A DNA stretch of 64,000 nucleotides from Mesorhizobium loti (lineage in GTDB: Bacteria > Pseudomonadota > Alphaproteobacteria > Rhizobiales > Rhizobiaceae): contig CP050293.1 in assembly GCA_014189435.1 (NCBI GenBank), positions 3,787,001 to 3,851,000 on the forward strand, read 5' to 3'. The notes under the pieces are model-generated. The model saw only the letters and a program-made list of their open reading frames with translations, made no database searches and had not been told where the DNA came from. Of this stretch, positions 38,285-47,773 are shown one piece after another. A program made the position numbers and the translations under genes. Numbering within the stretch: position 1 is the stretch's first letter; each line of letters opens with the position of its first letter.

Positions 38285-39143
38285 ATGTTTTCCACGGCCG
38301 TCCCACACTTGAAGGCTGCCGAGCACGCAGCGGCTAGCGGATGCACCGTCGAGGAGGCCCTTGTTTTCCTGCGCCGAATGGGCCTGGACGACTTCGGCCT
38401 CTTTATGATTTCCTTGCCGAACAAGGACTATCCCGGTTTGTCACGTCTTCTGCCCGCCATGGCCAGCGACGATGTGCAAAAGACCTGGACCGGGGCATCC
38501 GGCCTCGACCTGTACCAGCAGACTTCAGCGTTCACGCGTCAACTGGAGAACAATTTCACTAGATATGGCAAGGCACCGCTGGCCGGCTCTGACATCCTCG
38601 ACTTTGGCTGTGGCTACGGGCGCATCTTGCGCATGATGTACCTACTACAGCGACCCCACCCGAATCTGGGGCGTCGATGCTTGGGCCAAATCCCTGGACC
38701 TATGCCGAGAGGCAAGGTTACCCGGCAAGTTCGCCCAATCGGAGCGGATACCTTCAGCCATGCCTGTAGGCGATCAGAAATTCGATCTGATTTTCGCCTT
38801 TTCGATATTCACACATCTTGCCCCTGCAACCGCGCGAGCCTGCCTTGCCGCGCTTCGCAATCACATCAAGCCTGGCGGTTTGTTCGTGGCCACCATTCGG
38901 CCGGTCGAGTTCTGGCCGTTTATCGATGGGATTCGAAAGACATCCATCGCGGCAAAAATGGAGGCGGATCACCGCAGCAATGGATTTGCGTATCTCCCCC
39001 ACGGTGGCGCCGAAGGCGAAACTTACGGCGATATATCTTGCGAGATAGACTTTTTGGGCGGAGATGGCTGGACAATCGTGGGATACGATCGATCGATAAC
39101 CGATCCATTTCAAGTATCGGTTCTGATGCAGCCTTCCAGGTAG
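38285..39143 (+). pseudogene. SAM-dependent methyltransferase, frameshifted
   Basis: This is a class I methyltransferase in two frames. The first part ends ILDFGCGYGRILRMMY (SAM motif I) in one frame. The second continues YYSDPTRIWGVDAW and FDLIFAFSIFTHL in another, to LMQPSR and stop at 39143. Removing one C from the pair at 38641-38642 joins them smoothly. The start may be ATG at 38285 or an earlier codon at 38198. The intact protein would have about 285 residues. It probably methylated a sugar of the surface glycan. Either a pseudogene or a one-base sequencing error. Confidence 0.75.
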
Positions 39144-39394
39144 TAATGGACCCGTCGGCGATGTTGAATCACGCTTCATGAAGCCATAGCGGTCATTCTT
39201 CCTTCGTATGGAAGTGAGTGGACGAGATCGGCCGCGAGCACACTGGAACCGTCTCTGTATCAGGACGCTATCCTGCTTTCACAGGCACTATTTTGGCCGA
39301 ACCACAATCGGGCCCCGGCGAGACAGAAACCTCGGAAGACATCCGAGGTGGTCGGACGAGGCAGGAAAGCGGGCGCCACTGACAGGTTTGAAAA

Positions 39395-40066
39395 ATGATC
39401 ATAGGGCCTGACTTTGTGTGGCTTCATTTCCCGAAATGTGCAGGATCGTCGCTCGAACTAGCGTTGCGGGACCTCCTTGCCAACCGAAGCGACATTCATT
39501 TCGATGATATAGACGACGTCTCTAGTCACTGGCATAACAGTATTTCGCAGCGTCAGGAATCTAACCCTAGTTTCGATCCGTCGGGAAAGCTGATCATCGC
39601 TTGCGTTCGAAGATTGCCATCATGGATAATCAGCCGGGTGCAATTCGAAGCAACGCGACACGATCAGTTGGTGGCCTCACGAGAAATGATCGTTTCTGGG
39701 AAGTTCTTTGAGCCAGGTGGGGAAGTAAACAGCGCCGACGACTATATGACATTGTATAGCGATGTCAGCCGATGGATCAGGATTGAAAACCTGGTCGAAG
39801 ACGTGGCTTCGATCTTTGATCTGCGCGCCGACGTAGTAGCCACCTCGCTCGCCAAACACACTACCCGGGTAACGCCATACATCAAGGATCCTAAATTCTG
39901 GTTCACTGATGATGAAATTGCCAACCTATACGCGTCCAATCCGCTCTGGGCGTCGGTAGAGGATCGGGTTTACGGTGATCGTCTCGGAAAACCGATTCCA
40001 CAGCGAACGTCATATGTGAGCAACCAATGGAAGAAAGCGGTGAACTTATTCTTTGGCGAGTCCTGA
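39395..40066 (+). CDS. Sulfotransferase-like protein
   Basis: This is a 223-residue protein starting MIIGPDFVWLHFPKCAGSSL. HFPKCAGSS matches the PAPS-binding loop of sulfotransferases (H-x-P-K-x-A-G-(S/T)-S), and IIACVRRLPSWIISRVQFE is a plausible but weakened 3'-phosphate site. It is the third sulfotransferase-like gene of the window. It stands alone between two damaged methyltransferase genes, with about 250 bp of unassigned DNA upstream and 200 bp downstream. Cytosolic. Its acceptor is unknown and its activity is less certain than that of the gene at 28897. Confidence 0.7.
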   Translation: MIIGPDFVWLHFPKCAGSSLELALRDLLANRSDIHFDDIDDVSSHWHNSISQRQESNPSFDPSGKLIIACVRRLPSWIISRVQFEATRHDQLVASREMIVSGKFFEPGGEVNSADDYMTLYSDVSRWIRIENLVEDVASIFDLRADVVATSLAKHTTRVTPYIKDPKFWFTDDEIANLYASNPLWASVEDRVYGDRLGKPIPQRTSYVSNQWKKAVNLFFGES

Positions 40067-40264
40067 AAGCCTAGCTGATAGAGATTCAGCGGTTTCCGAT
40101 ACTCGAATTTTGCCGCTAAGCTAAAGAGATGCAAGATCAAAAGCCATCTTTCGTGCTGTCGCAAGGGAAAAGTGAATGGGTGAAGTGCGCCGCCCCGGAC
40201 AAGTGAATTTCCAGTTCGTCGAATGAGAGGGCCGAGTTAGAATTCCCATCGAATTTCAGGCCAT

Positions 40265-40970
40265 TTGCCCGTCGAGCAGAAGACATTCGTATCACCAGAT
40301 GACTACGATAGCTGCAGGGACTCTCTTGCCGCCATCAACTGCCCGCTGAACAATTGCGTGACGCGCGAGCGCGCTGCGGCTGATGTCGCATTCTCGCTCT
40401 TTTCAAGGAACGCCTTCGAGGCACTCCCGTATTCACGAATCTGCCCCAGGAGGTCGCGGCCTGTCGTTGTGGCTTTGGTACAATTCGACGCAAAAGGTCT
40501 TTTCAGGTTATTATCCTGGTGAGCCATTTGGGAGGATGGTCGAGCACATCAGAAACGAAGACCTCGAAAACCAGGCGTTTCCCAACCGTAGCTTCGATCT
40601 CGTCATCCACCTCGACGTGATGGAGCATCTCTTCGACCCATTTGCTGCATTAACCGAGATATATCGCACTCTCGACCATGGTGGGATTTGCATCTTCACC
40701 ACGCCGACATATGCCGAGCGGGCGACCTCGGAACAGGTCGCCTTTCGCGAGGCCGATGGCACCAGGACCGTGGGTGAACCCGAATATCACGGCAACCCTC
40801 AGGATTCGACCGGGTCGCTCGTCACATGGCGGCACGGCTATGATTAGCCGTTGCTGATACAGCGACGGACCGGCTTCGACGTTGAAGTCCGGAGAATGCA
40901 GTCGAGAGACATTGCAGTCCTTGGCCCCATGACCGAGGTCTATATTTTGAAGAAGCCAGCCAAACTCTAA
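40265..40970 (+). pseudogene. Methyltransferase pseudogene (frameshift plus nonsense codon)
   Basis: Three in-order pieces give one class I methyltransferase. Frame one ends ADVAFSLF; the next frame gives RIHESAPGGRGLSLWL, FDLVIHLDVMEHLFDPFAAL and GGICIFTTPTYAE, as far as TWRHGYD. A TAG at 40845-40847 interrupts, yet the same frame continues PLLIQRRTGFDVEVRRM to TAA at 40970. Removing one T from 40400-40403 repairs the frameshift; the stop would need a base substitution. Two independent lesions make a true pseudogene likely. It would have acted on a glycan sugar or lipid-linked precursor. Confidence 0.75.
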
Positions 40971-41244
40971 AAGGACATTCTAGCGACAAACGACTCCAAC
41001 TAGCCCAAGGTGCAAAGCCGTGAAGCGCGCCGACGGGTACACGCCGGCAGCAATGTTGAGGCCGCTGAGACTTAGGGATCTGTAAACGTGCCGCTAGGCC
41101 CGGAGCGTTCATGGCAGTCGTTAGTTCCGCGATGAGGATTTCCGGCGGGTGACCGGATTGGTGCGACGATATTTCGAGCCAGGCGCGGTTGAAGATTGGG
41201 CTGCTTCATGCTTTTGTCCTTTGATTCACTTGGGACATTGAAGT

Positions 41245-41997
41245 ATGAATTTTCAGCAGATCGCGGGACTCTATTCCGCCTACTCCAACAGACCCGTCAG
41301 CAAAGAAATCCATCCCAAGGATGTGATGTACAACACGGGACCATCTCACTATTACACCGTTGGTCAGTCAGGCGCCCAAGCTGTGCTGACGGGGTTGTCG
41401 ATGTCGTGGCGTCAGACCGTGTCCAAGATTCTCGATTTGCCTTGTGGGCACGGACGTGTGACGCGGCATCTCCGCCAACTTTTTCCAACTGCCGAACTCT
41501 ATTGCTGTGACATCGACGCTGAAGGTGCGGATTTTTGTGCCGCGGCCTTTAAGGGCAATGCCATTCACTCGAAACCAGATTTGCGCGAGGTAGCACTGCC
41601 CCGCGACCTTGATGTTATTTGGATCGGCTCGCTGTTCACCCATCTTGACAGGGTCAGAACCGATGACTGGCTTCGCTATCTTGTTGACCACCTAAGCGAC
41701 CATGGCGTGGTGATTGCAACTTTTCACGGATACTTTACAGAAAAGAACACTGTTTTTGGGGGCGGCGTAGACGAGCAAAAACTCAGGCATCAGTTTGCCG
41801 AGACAGGTTTCGGCTATACCGGCTATACTGACTATCCGGACATCGACGACTACGGCGTCTCCTTATCGAAACCGTCTGCCATTTTCGAGATCGCAGATGG
41901 TATTCCAGGCGTTAGAGCCAGCTATATAGAACGTGGATGGGCCAACAACCATGATGTTCTTGTGCTCAACAAGAACGACAGGCTGACCAGCTTCTAG
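41245..41997 (+). CDS. Class I SAM-dependent methyltransferase
   Basis: This is a 250-residue enzyme. SAM motif I is ILDLPCGHGRVTRHL at about residue 62, motif II ELYCCDIDAEGADFC, and the motif IV region LDVIWIGSLFTHL. It is intact, unlike the two methyltransferases before it. The substrate is unknown; sugar O-methylation or capping of a glycan is likely from the setting. It converges with the minus-strand methyltransferase at 42321, with about 320 bp between them holding a possible coding remnant. It has about 270 bp of unassigned DNA upstream. Confidence 0.85.
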   Translation: MNFQQIAGLYSAYSNRPVSKEIHPKDVMYNTGPSHYYTVGQSGAQAVLTGLSMSWRQTVSKILDLPCGHGRVTRHLRQLFPTAELYCCDIDAEGADFCAAAFKGNAIHSKPDLREVALPRDLDVIWIGSLFTHLDRVRTDDWLRYLVDHLSDHGVVIATFHGYFTEKNTVFGGGVDEQKLRHQFAETGFGYTGYTDYPDIDDYGVSLSKPSAIFEIADGIPGVRASYIERGWANNHDVLVLNKNDRLTSF

Positions 41998-42320
41998 GGC
42001 TTGAATATGATTGCGTTCAACGTGCCGCTGGTGTCGAGTGTGCCGCCAGTCTCGGTCTGGAACCGAACGGACATGGCGTTAGATCGGTCGATCGCGTGAC
42101 GTCAACTTTGTCGACTATAGAACCTAGCAAGCACAAGCTGCTGCGTCGCGACAGCGGCACCAGAGTCCGCCGGAATGTCGAGGCGTATCACGCTGCCGGC
42201 GATCACGACCGGCTGCCGAAGTTTCTCGGACTTGAAGCCGGAAGGGTCGACTAGAGTCACTTCAGTATCCGGACCACGTTTGAACTCGAATCTGTTGGCT
42301 GACGGGGCTTCATTCCTTGT
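41994..42320 (-). other. Possible coding remnant downstream of the minus-strand methyltransferase
   Basis: In the same frame as the methyltransferase at 42321, after its stop, this strand reads RFEFKRGPDTEVTLVDPSGF and then VVIAGSVIRLDIPADSGAA to a TGA. After eight more codons it continues MSVRFQTETGGTLDTSGTLN to a TAG at 41994. Codon choice looks coding-like, and the segments resemble beta-strand-rich domains. It could be a small damaged gene or a lost C-terminal extension. I do not recognise a family. Confidence 0.35.
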
Positions 42321-43028
42321 TCAATCTTCAACCTCGACAGGCCGCTGCACGAGCGTCAAGCAATCCAAGTCGTCCACGCCGCCCCATTGAAAAATATGGC
42401 TTTCTCGAACGGTGAGGCCCGCGCGTTTGGCGTAGGTCTCGAACAGTTTTTTGGTCATGTGATTTCGCGCCTGGGGATTGCGACCGTAATGCTGGTCCAT
42501 CGGCGCTGGGTAGTTGGAATGGTGGAACAGCCCCATCCCGCCGGGCCGCAGGATTCTGGCCGTGTCCTTGAGATAGCTCTCGACTATATCCGGGCTGAAA
42601 TGCACCATGGAGTCATAGCAATAGATGGCAGTCTTGCTTTCCGGCTCCACCGGCTCAAAGTTGTAGCCGTTTCCTTTGACATACCTGACAAATGCATAGG
42701 CCCGCAGTCGATTTCGGCAGAAATCCAGGTTGGCGTCGTGGATGTCCATCAGTGTCAGGCGATCTGTCATCTGGGCCACCTGCTCGGCGTGCCGGCCATG
42801 CCCACATGACAATTCGAGAACTGACGTCAAGTCCAGTTTGTTGAAGAAACGGCGAAAGTCCCTGTCTTCGTCCCAAAACAGATGCGTCCAGCGCTCGGCA
42901 TCGTCATAGTATGGGCTTTCAACCCAAGCGGCACCGACGACCGCTACTGACCTGTCCAGCCTTTTGGTCAGATCGGAGTTAGCGATGTTGGCAATGGCGA
43001 CGCTTAGTTCTCCTGCCCCTAGTCTCTG
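42321..43028 (-). CDS. SAM-dependent methyltransferase without a clear start codon
   Basis: The recognisable part reads WVESPYYDDAERWTHLFWDE, then SAM motif I VLELSCGHGRHAEQV, and IYCYDSMVHFSPDIVESYL, to a stop at 42321. The frame is open upstream to a TGA near 43048, but that stretch has no ATG, GTG or TTG before a TTG at 42830, which falls inside motif I and would remove the N-terminal part. One extra G in the tract at 43029-43034 would join it in frame to the glycosyltransferase upstream. It is either a fused C-terminal domain cut off by a frameshift, or a gene with an unusual start. Confidence 0.7.
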   Translation of the reverse strand, partial: QRLGAGELSVAIANIANSDLTKRLDRSVAVVGAAWVESPYYDDAERWTHLFWDEDRDFRRFFNKLDLTSVLELSCGHGRHAEQVAQMTDRLTLMDIHDANLDFCRNRLRAYAFVRYVKGNGYNFEPVEPESKTAIYCYDSMVHFSPDIVESYLKDTARILRPGGMGLFHHSNYPAPMDQHYGRNPQARNHMTKKLFETYAKRAGLTVRESHIFQWGGVDDLDCLTLVQRPVEVED

Positions 43029-45459
43029 CCCCCCAAATCTGAAGGACCCTCAAAGCGTGGCTTGTCGCCCGTCGCGAGGCCGAACTGCTCGTAGAGGCGT
43101 TGGGAATATCCGCTTGCCGAAGCTCGGGCCGCCGCTCCCAGGTCGAAGCGGGCGATCGTTTCGGATTGCACCCGCGCGATCTCCTGCAGATGCCTGGCGT
43201 CAAAATTCCCTATCGTGACGCTTGATTGGTGCCGGCGGTGCGAATTGAACGCGCCAGGATGAAACGCGATGTCACCTTTCTCCAGCAATCGCAGATACGC
43301 GACCCAGTCGCCCGCATTCCTGTAGGATGCGATTTCGTCGAGGCTCCGGCTGAGTGTCTCACGCAGCGCCTCCCTTCGAAACAAGACGCCACTGACGTTT
43401 GGAATGGTGTTCTTGAGGTAGAGCGCCTCGGCGATTTCCTGGCGGCCGTCCACGATGTAGGGCTTCGTCCAACGGGACCGGTCGATATCGGCCACATAGT
43501 CGAGATAGTGCTCGGACAGCACGCGGCCGGTGCCGTCTATCTGGCGCGACTGGCAATAGCTCATCACCACTTCCTTGCGCTCGAAGGCGGGCAGAAGTTC
43601 GGCCAGAAATCCGGGATCAGCCAGGTCGTCTGCTTCCGCGATCCATACAAAATCGCCGCGCGCCATTTCGACCCCACGCATCCACTGGCGGAATACCGAG
43701 CCCGAATTTTCGGCGTTCACGACCAACCTGCACGGAATGTCGCAACTGGCCAGAAACTGCTCAATGACTTCGACACTTTCGTCGATCGAAGCATCGTCAA
43801 GCACGATCAACTCGTAGGGCTTTGTCGTCTGATCGACGATCGAGCTTAGGCGCGCACCCAGATATCGGGCGTAGTTGTAGTTCGGCACGATGACCGACAC
43901 CCGCGGCGACGGCCTTTCGGCGTAAATCAGCAAGTCATGCAGATAATGGCTGAAGCTGAATTCCTGGCGGACAATATCGCGGCCGACACCGGCGAGACGC
44001 CGGGCTTCGCCCGGATTGCCGAGCAAATCGGTGATAGCCTTGGCCATCTCATCGGTGTCGAAGGCTGACACAAGGATACCGCAATCGCGCTTCAGCAGAT
44101 CCTGGAAGCCGCCAGCGCCTTCGAAGGCAACGACCGGCACTGTGGCATCCAGCGCCTCGAGCACCACCGAGGGGAACGGATCCTCACGCGAGGTCAAGGC
44201 GTAGATATCCGCGGCGAAATAGTATTCCTGCGGATTTTCCACCAATCCGACAAAGACGAAGCGGCCCTCCAGTCCCGCTTCCTTCACCCGTCGCATTTGC
44301 TTGGCGTGAAAGGCAGTATCGACATGGCCGACCCAGACTGCAACCGCATCAGGCCTGGATGCCATAACCTTGAGGCAAGCATCAACGAAAAGATCGAGGC
44401 CCTTGCGATGATCGGCATAGCCCGCGCACAGGATGATGCTGGCGTTGGTCGAGAGCTGCAATTTCGCGCGAACCGCCTCGCGGACCCGTTGGCGATCATC
44501 GGCGTGGTAGGGCGTATGCAGATAGAGTCCTTGCGGCCTGACTACCGACTGGCTGACCGGCTGGCCAACAAACTCTTCGAATCCGGCTTTGACGATCTCG
44601 GCTGGGAAAACGACCGTGTCAGCGCTCCCGACAACAGCTGCGGCTGCGTCAGCAAGACCATAGGACGCCAATATTCCGGGCAGTTCGTGGACGAGGCAAA
44701 CGGTGCGGAACCCCGCCCGCTTCAAAAGCGGAACGAGCTTGCCGGATACGGTGGTGTTCACGACGGCCACTTCAGCGCCGTTGTTTCTGATGGCGGCCAA
44801 GCGTTTCAACACATCGGCATCGCCTTGCTCAGCCAAGTCGATCCTATGCACGGTCGCGGCGTGGGCGAAACGGCCGAGCAGCGGCCCGTCACCCAGCACG
44901 ATGAGATCGGGCTCAAAACCAAGCTGCTTGAACTCCTTGGCCAAATTCAGCGCCAGCAATTGTGCCCCATGCGGATGGGCGTCGTGGGAAACGACTACGA
45001 TCCGGGATTTGCGTTTCCTGTTGGCGGCCTCCAGAGCGTCGCGGGTCGCTTGCAGGTAGGCGTGGCCGTTTGCGCTATCGGGCTCCAGATGGGCGCCTTC
45101 CGCCCACTCGTTCCAGGCATTGACGAACACCAGCCGCTCGGACGGCTCGCTGACGTGGGCCAGAGTGTCTTCGATCGCGTTCTCCAGCCATCTGCGGTAG
45201 AGCGCAGGGGTGTTGTTGATGAACACGGTGCCGCCGCGCTTGCGGCGTGCCGTATTGTCCCAGCCAGGACAAACCGAACGGAAGAGCTTGTATTTGCGGG
45301 GTGGATAGGTCTCGCTACGCTGCGGAAAAACCGACCAGTCATAGACGGTCGTGGCAAAATCCTCGTGCAGCGGCGTCACTGTATGCGTGACATTTGGCGG
45401 CGCGGAATTGTTTGGCGGAAACTCCACAGCGGCATCGAACCCGTAACGGTCGGGGGGGG
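43019..45459 (-). CDS. Multi-domain glycosyltransferase: end of WbsX domain, GT4, GT2
   Basis: About 810 residues in one frame. The first 140 complete a WbsX/GH99-like domain (DRYGFDAAVEFPPN, VFVNAWNEWAEGAHLEPD). Next comes a GT4 domain (IVVVSHDAHPHGAQLLALNL, CAGYADHRKGLDLFVDACL, SREDPFPSVVLEALD), and then a GT2 domain (VSVIVPNYNYARYLGARL, VLDDASIDESVE, DFVWIAEADD). It follows in sequence from the frame ending at 45339 but is offset by one base at a run of eight G. It ends at TAG 43019, beside another G run. These domains would build successive linkages of the surface glycan in the cytosol. Confidence 0.82.
43029..43034 (-). repeat. G6 tract at the end of the multi-domain glycosyltransferase
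   Basis: Six G on the coding (minus) strand, nine bases before the stop codon. With seven G the stop at 43019 is bypassed and the frame continues into the methyltransferase at 42321. Confidence 0.75.
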
Positions 45460-47234
45460 ACAGATTCGAACGATTGGGTGTAGGCCAGGAAAATCTCGCC
45501 GATGCCGTTCTCCCGGCACCAGGTCCGCCAGCGCCGCGCCGTCTCGGCTGCCGCAGGCAGCAGGCTTGGTCGATAGACGAGCAGCAGCGGCTTGCCGTCG
45601 ATGCGGATATAGCGAGGGTCGCGAAGATAAGGCGCGACCTCGGCGATGAAGGCGAGATCGTCATGGGGGGAGTGGTCCTGGGCGATGAGTATCTCCTGGT
45701 CCATCCCGTCCCAACGGCGCGACCAGTTCTCGTTGGCCCAGCAGACGCAGAACGGCATGTCGAGGCTCTTGTCCTCGAGCCAGTTCTCGAGCGGCGTTTC
45801 CAAAAGCCGCTTGCCAGCGAACCAATAAAAATAGAAGCAGAAGCCTTCGACGCCATAGAGCCTTGCCAGCTCGATCTGGCGGTGCTGCACGGCGGTGTCG
45901 CGCAAGTCGTAGTAGCCGAGCGCATCCGGCACATGCGGCTGTTGGTGGCCGACAAATTGCGGCTCTGTGGGCCTGACATTGGTCCATTCGGTGAAGTCCT
46001 GCCCCCACCATTCATCATTTTCAGGGATCGTGTGGAATTGCGGCAGGTAGAACGCGATGACGCGCACCGGCTTTTGGAGGAGCGGCGGCGCCTCGAGAAG
46101 CGGCACATAGACGGGCTCGGGCGCAAAGATCGGACCGGAACTGACCCGCGCTCCGTGCAAAACCATCCCATTGCCGCCAATGGGCGCGTCGGGCGCCTCC
46201 AGGTTTCGCCAGGCCCGGTAGGCATTCGTAACGCCAAACAGCGAAGGGAAAGTCGAAAACACCGCTCTCTTCATCTTTCGCTTGACGTCGACAGGCAGCG
46301 GCAGATTGTGCCAGCAAGTGTAAGCGCCGCGAGCCAGCAGGCTGCGGGCCAACATGGGCGTTTTGCCGATGGCGCGGACGCGGTTCCTGATCCTGCGCAA
46401 AGGTCCGGTCAGTCGCCAGGACGTGCTGTCATAAACGGCATCGAGAACACCATGCAACCGGGTTTCCTCAGAGCGCGCATTCTCGCGGTCCGCAAGCAGC
46501 GCGCTCTTTGCCGTGTGCGCTATCGAAAGTTCTTCTTGCAAGGCCTGGATCTCTTCGCCCATCGCGATGGCCTGTGCATTTGTCCGCGCGACCTCTTCGG
46601 CTCCAGCGGCAATCTGTGCCCTTATCCGCACGATCTCTTCGTCTTTCGCGATAACCTGTGCCCTTGTCCGGACGATCTCTTCGTCTTTCGCGATAACCTC
46701 TTCGTCTTTCGCGATAACCTGTGCCCTTGTCCGGACGATCTCGTCCTCGTTGACCCGGATTTGCTCGCGCATTTCGACTATCTCGCTGGAGAAGGCCTCG
46801 ATGCGCATTCCATGGAGTTTTATCAGCTCTCTGTTGGTTGGAATCTCCTCTTCCATTGTCATCGACTTCAACGACCATGGGTTTCCGGTTTGATCGGCCG
46901 CTTTGCTCTCGGTACCGTCGAGGGGAACCACGCTCTCCTCAGCGAGAGCAACCTGGCCGTGCACGCTGCGAGGTCCCAGGACATTTTCCTGCGTCGGTCG
47001 CTTCGTCACAACGCAGAGCGAATTCAAAAACTCAATGGAATGGACCGACGCGAGAGAAGCTTCCTCGAATGCGATCTCATATTCTTTAGCAAAAGTGACT
47101 AAAGCGTCGGATCGAGGACGGTCCAGCCCCCAGTGCTCATGGTTGACCACGTCGAGCAGGCGCTTGAAGAATGACATGGAGGAAAGAGGATCGTAGAGCC
47201 CCCCGTCAAATTCCCGCCAGTAGCTGCAATGCAA
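45339..47234 (-). CDS. Methyltransferase end, coiled coil and WbsX/GH99-like domain
   Basis: The first 80 residues (CSYWREFDGGLYDPLSSMSF, VVNHEHWGLDR) complete the methyltransferase begun upstream. A long coiled coil follows, built of repeated DEEIVRTRAQVIAK segments, then a DSTSWRLTGPLRRIRN linker and a WbsX/GH99-like domain (VRVIAFYLPQFHTIPENDEW, WANENWSRRWDG). The frame breaks after FLAYTQSFESV; the last residues to 45339 are out of frame. Dropping one G from the run of eight at 45452-45459 continues the domain perfectly. WbsX domains occur in lipopolysaccharide loci and in large glycosyltransferases. Confidence 0.82.
   Translation of the reverse strand: MHCSYWREFDGGLYDPLSSMSFFKRLLDVVNHEHWGLDRPRSDALVTFAKEYEIAFEEASLASVHSIEFLNSLCVVTKRPTQENVLGPRSVHGQVALAEESVVPLDGTESKAADQTGNPWSLKSMTMEEEIPTNRELIKLHGMRIEAFSSEIVEMREQIRVNEDEIVRTRAQVIAKDEEVIAKDEEIVRTRAQVIAKDEEIVRIRAQIAAGAEEVARTNAQAIAMGEEIQALQEELSIAHTAKSALLADRENARSEETRLHGVLDAVYDSTSWRLTGPLRRIRNRVRAIGKTPMLARSLLARGAYTCWHNLPLPVDVKRKMKRAVFSTFPSLFGVTNAYRAWRNLEAPDAPIGGNGMVLHGARVSSGPIFAPEPVYVPLLEAPPLLQKPVRVIAFYLPQFHTIPENDEWWGQDFTEWTNVRPTEPQFVGHQQPHVPDALGYYDLRDTAVQHRQIELARLYGVEGFCFYFYWFAGKRLLETPLENWLEDKSLDMPFCVCWANENWSRRWDGMDQEILIAQDHSPHDDLAFIAEVAPYLRDPRYIRIDGKPLLLVYRPSLLPAAAETARRWRTWCRENGIGEIFLAYTQSFESVPPRPLRVRCRCGVSAKQFRAAKCHAYSDAAARGFCHDRL
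45452..45459 (-). repeat. Homopolymer tract of eight C/G causing a frame break
   Basis: A run of eight G on the plus strand (eight C on the coding strand) lies within the WbsX domain. Seven would give the expected SVPPDRYGFD; eight shifts the frame and stops translation at 45339. Confidence 0.8.
46636..46742 (-). repeat. Tandem 21-bp and 63-bp repeats encoding coiled coil
   Basis: A 21-bp unit occurs at 46636-46656, 46678-46698 and 46699-46719, the last two in direct tandem. A larger identical segment of 29 bp recurs at 46651 and 46714, 63 bp apart. Units are multiples of 21 bp, so each change adds or removes whole heptads of the coiled coil. Confidence 0.8.
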
Positions 47235-47242
47235 ATCCTCGG

Positions 47243-47773
47243 CTATGTATACCCCCCTTCGGAAAGATGAGGGAAATAACGAGTGAACGAGCGTATTATA
47301 TCCGATGAATTATGTGATCCATCGTCAATTATGATATCGAATTTATCGGATCTCGCAGCAATACTTCTCTCAACCTCATCCGTATTGGCATCACCGATGA
47401 CAACGGCGATCTTCTCATCGTCGAAAATTAAATTACCGCAGGCCAAATTGATATCACAGCCAAGAACAAGCTCCGCATTGGCAAAATATCGTCGCCAGAT
47501 TTCCAGCGAACCGCCGTTCTGAACTCCAATTTCCAGAATTCGAACCGGCTTGTTCCGATATTCTGAAAAAATTCGGTCATATGCGCTGAGATAAACTGAC
47601 CATTTGTCCGACACCTTGCCGTCATGCGCATTGTAAAGATCACGCAGTGAAACGTCGTGTTCTCCAGGCGGCGCGATTTTCGCCCGTGCCCGTTTTTTCG
47701 GCGCCGCCTCGTCAACAACCTGCGAGCCAGGTTTCGCATCGCGCGTGGTTTCCGCTGAAGGATGCTTGCTCAT
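47243..47773 (-). CDS. SAM-dependent methyltransferase, N-terminal segment (frame broken at 3' end)
   Basis: The ATG at 47771-47773 overlaps the rmlD stop. The protein starts [18 protein letters not shown], a basic linker follows, and then VRILEIGVQNGGSLEIWRRY (SAM motif I) and FDIIIDDGSHNSSDIIRSFT. It ends prematurely as HLSEGGYT. The expected continuation YIAEDLHCSYW lies one base out of frame; adding one G to the run of six at 47252-47257 restores it. It is therefore the N-terminal domain of the large protein encoded downstream. Confidence 0.82.
   Translation of the reverse strand: MSKHPSAETTRDAKPGSQVVDEAAPKKRARAKIAPPGEHDVSLRDLYNAHDGKVSDKWSVYLSAYDRIFSEYRNKPVRILEIGVQNGGSLEIWRRYFANAELVLGCDINLACGNLIFDDEKIAVVIGDANTDEVERSIAARSDKFDIIIDDGSHNSSDIIRSFTRYFPHLSEGGYT
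47252..47257 (-). repeat. Homopolymer tract of six G causing a frame break
   Basis: Six G on the coding (minus) strand at the methyltransferase EGG motif. Seven would read EGGVYIAEDLHC; six leads to a stop at 47243. Confidence 0.8.

Noticed and set aside
38073..42320. Insertion sequence or genomic island boundary around the decayed genes
   Set aside because: No transposase fragment, terminal inverted repeat, target duplication or tRNA was found despite the damaged genes.
45474..47102. 542-codon plus-strand frame
   Set aside because: It is antisense to the WbsX and coiled-coil region; its repetitive C-terminal half mirrors the coiled-coil repeats.
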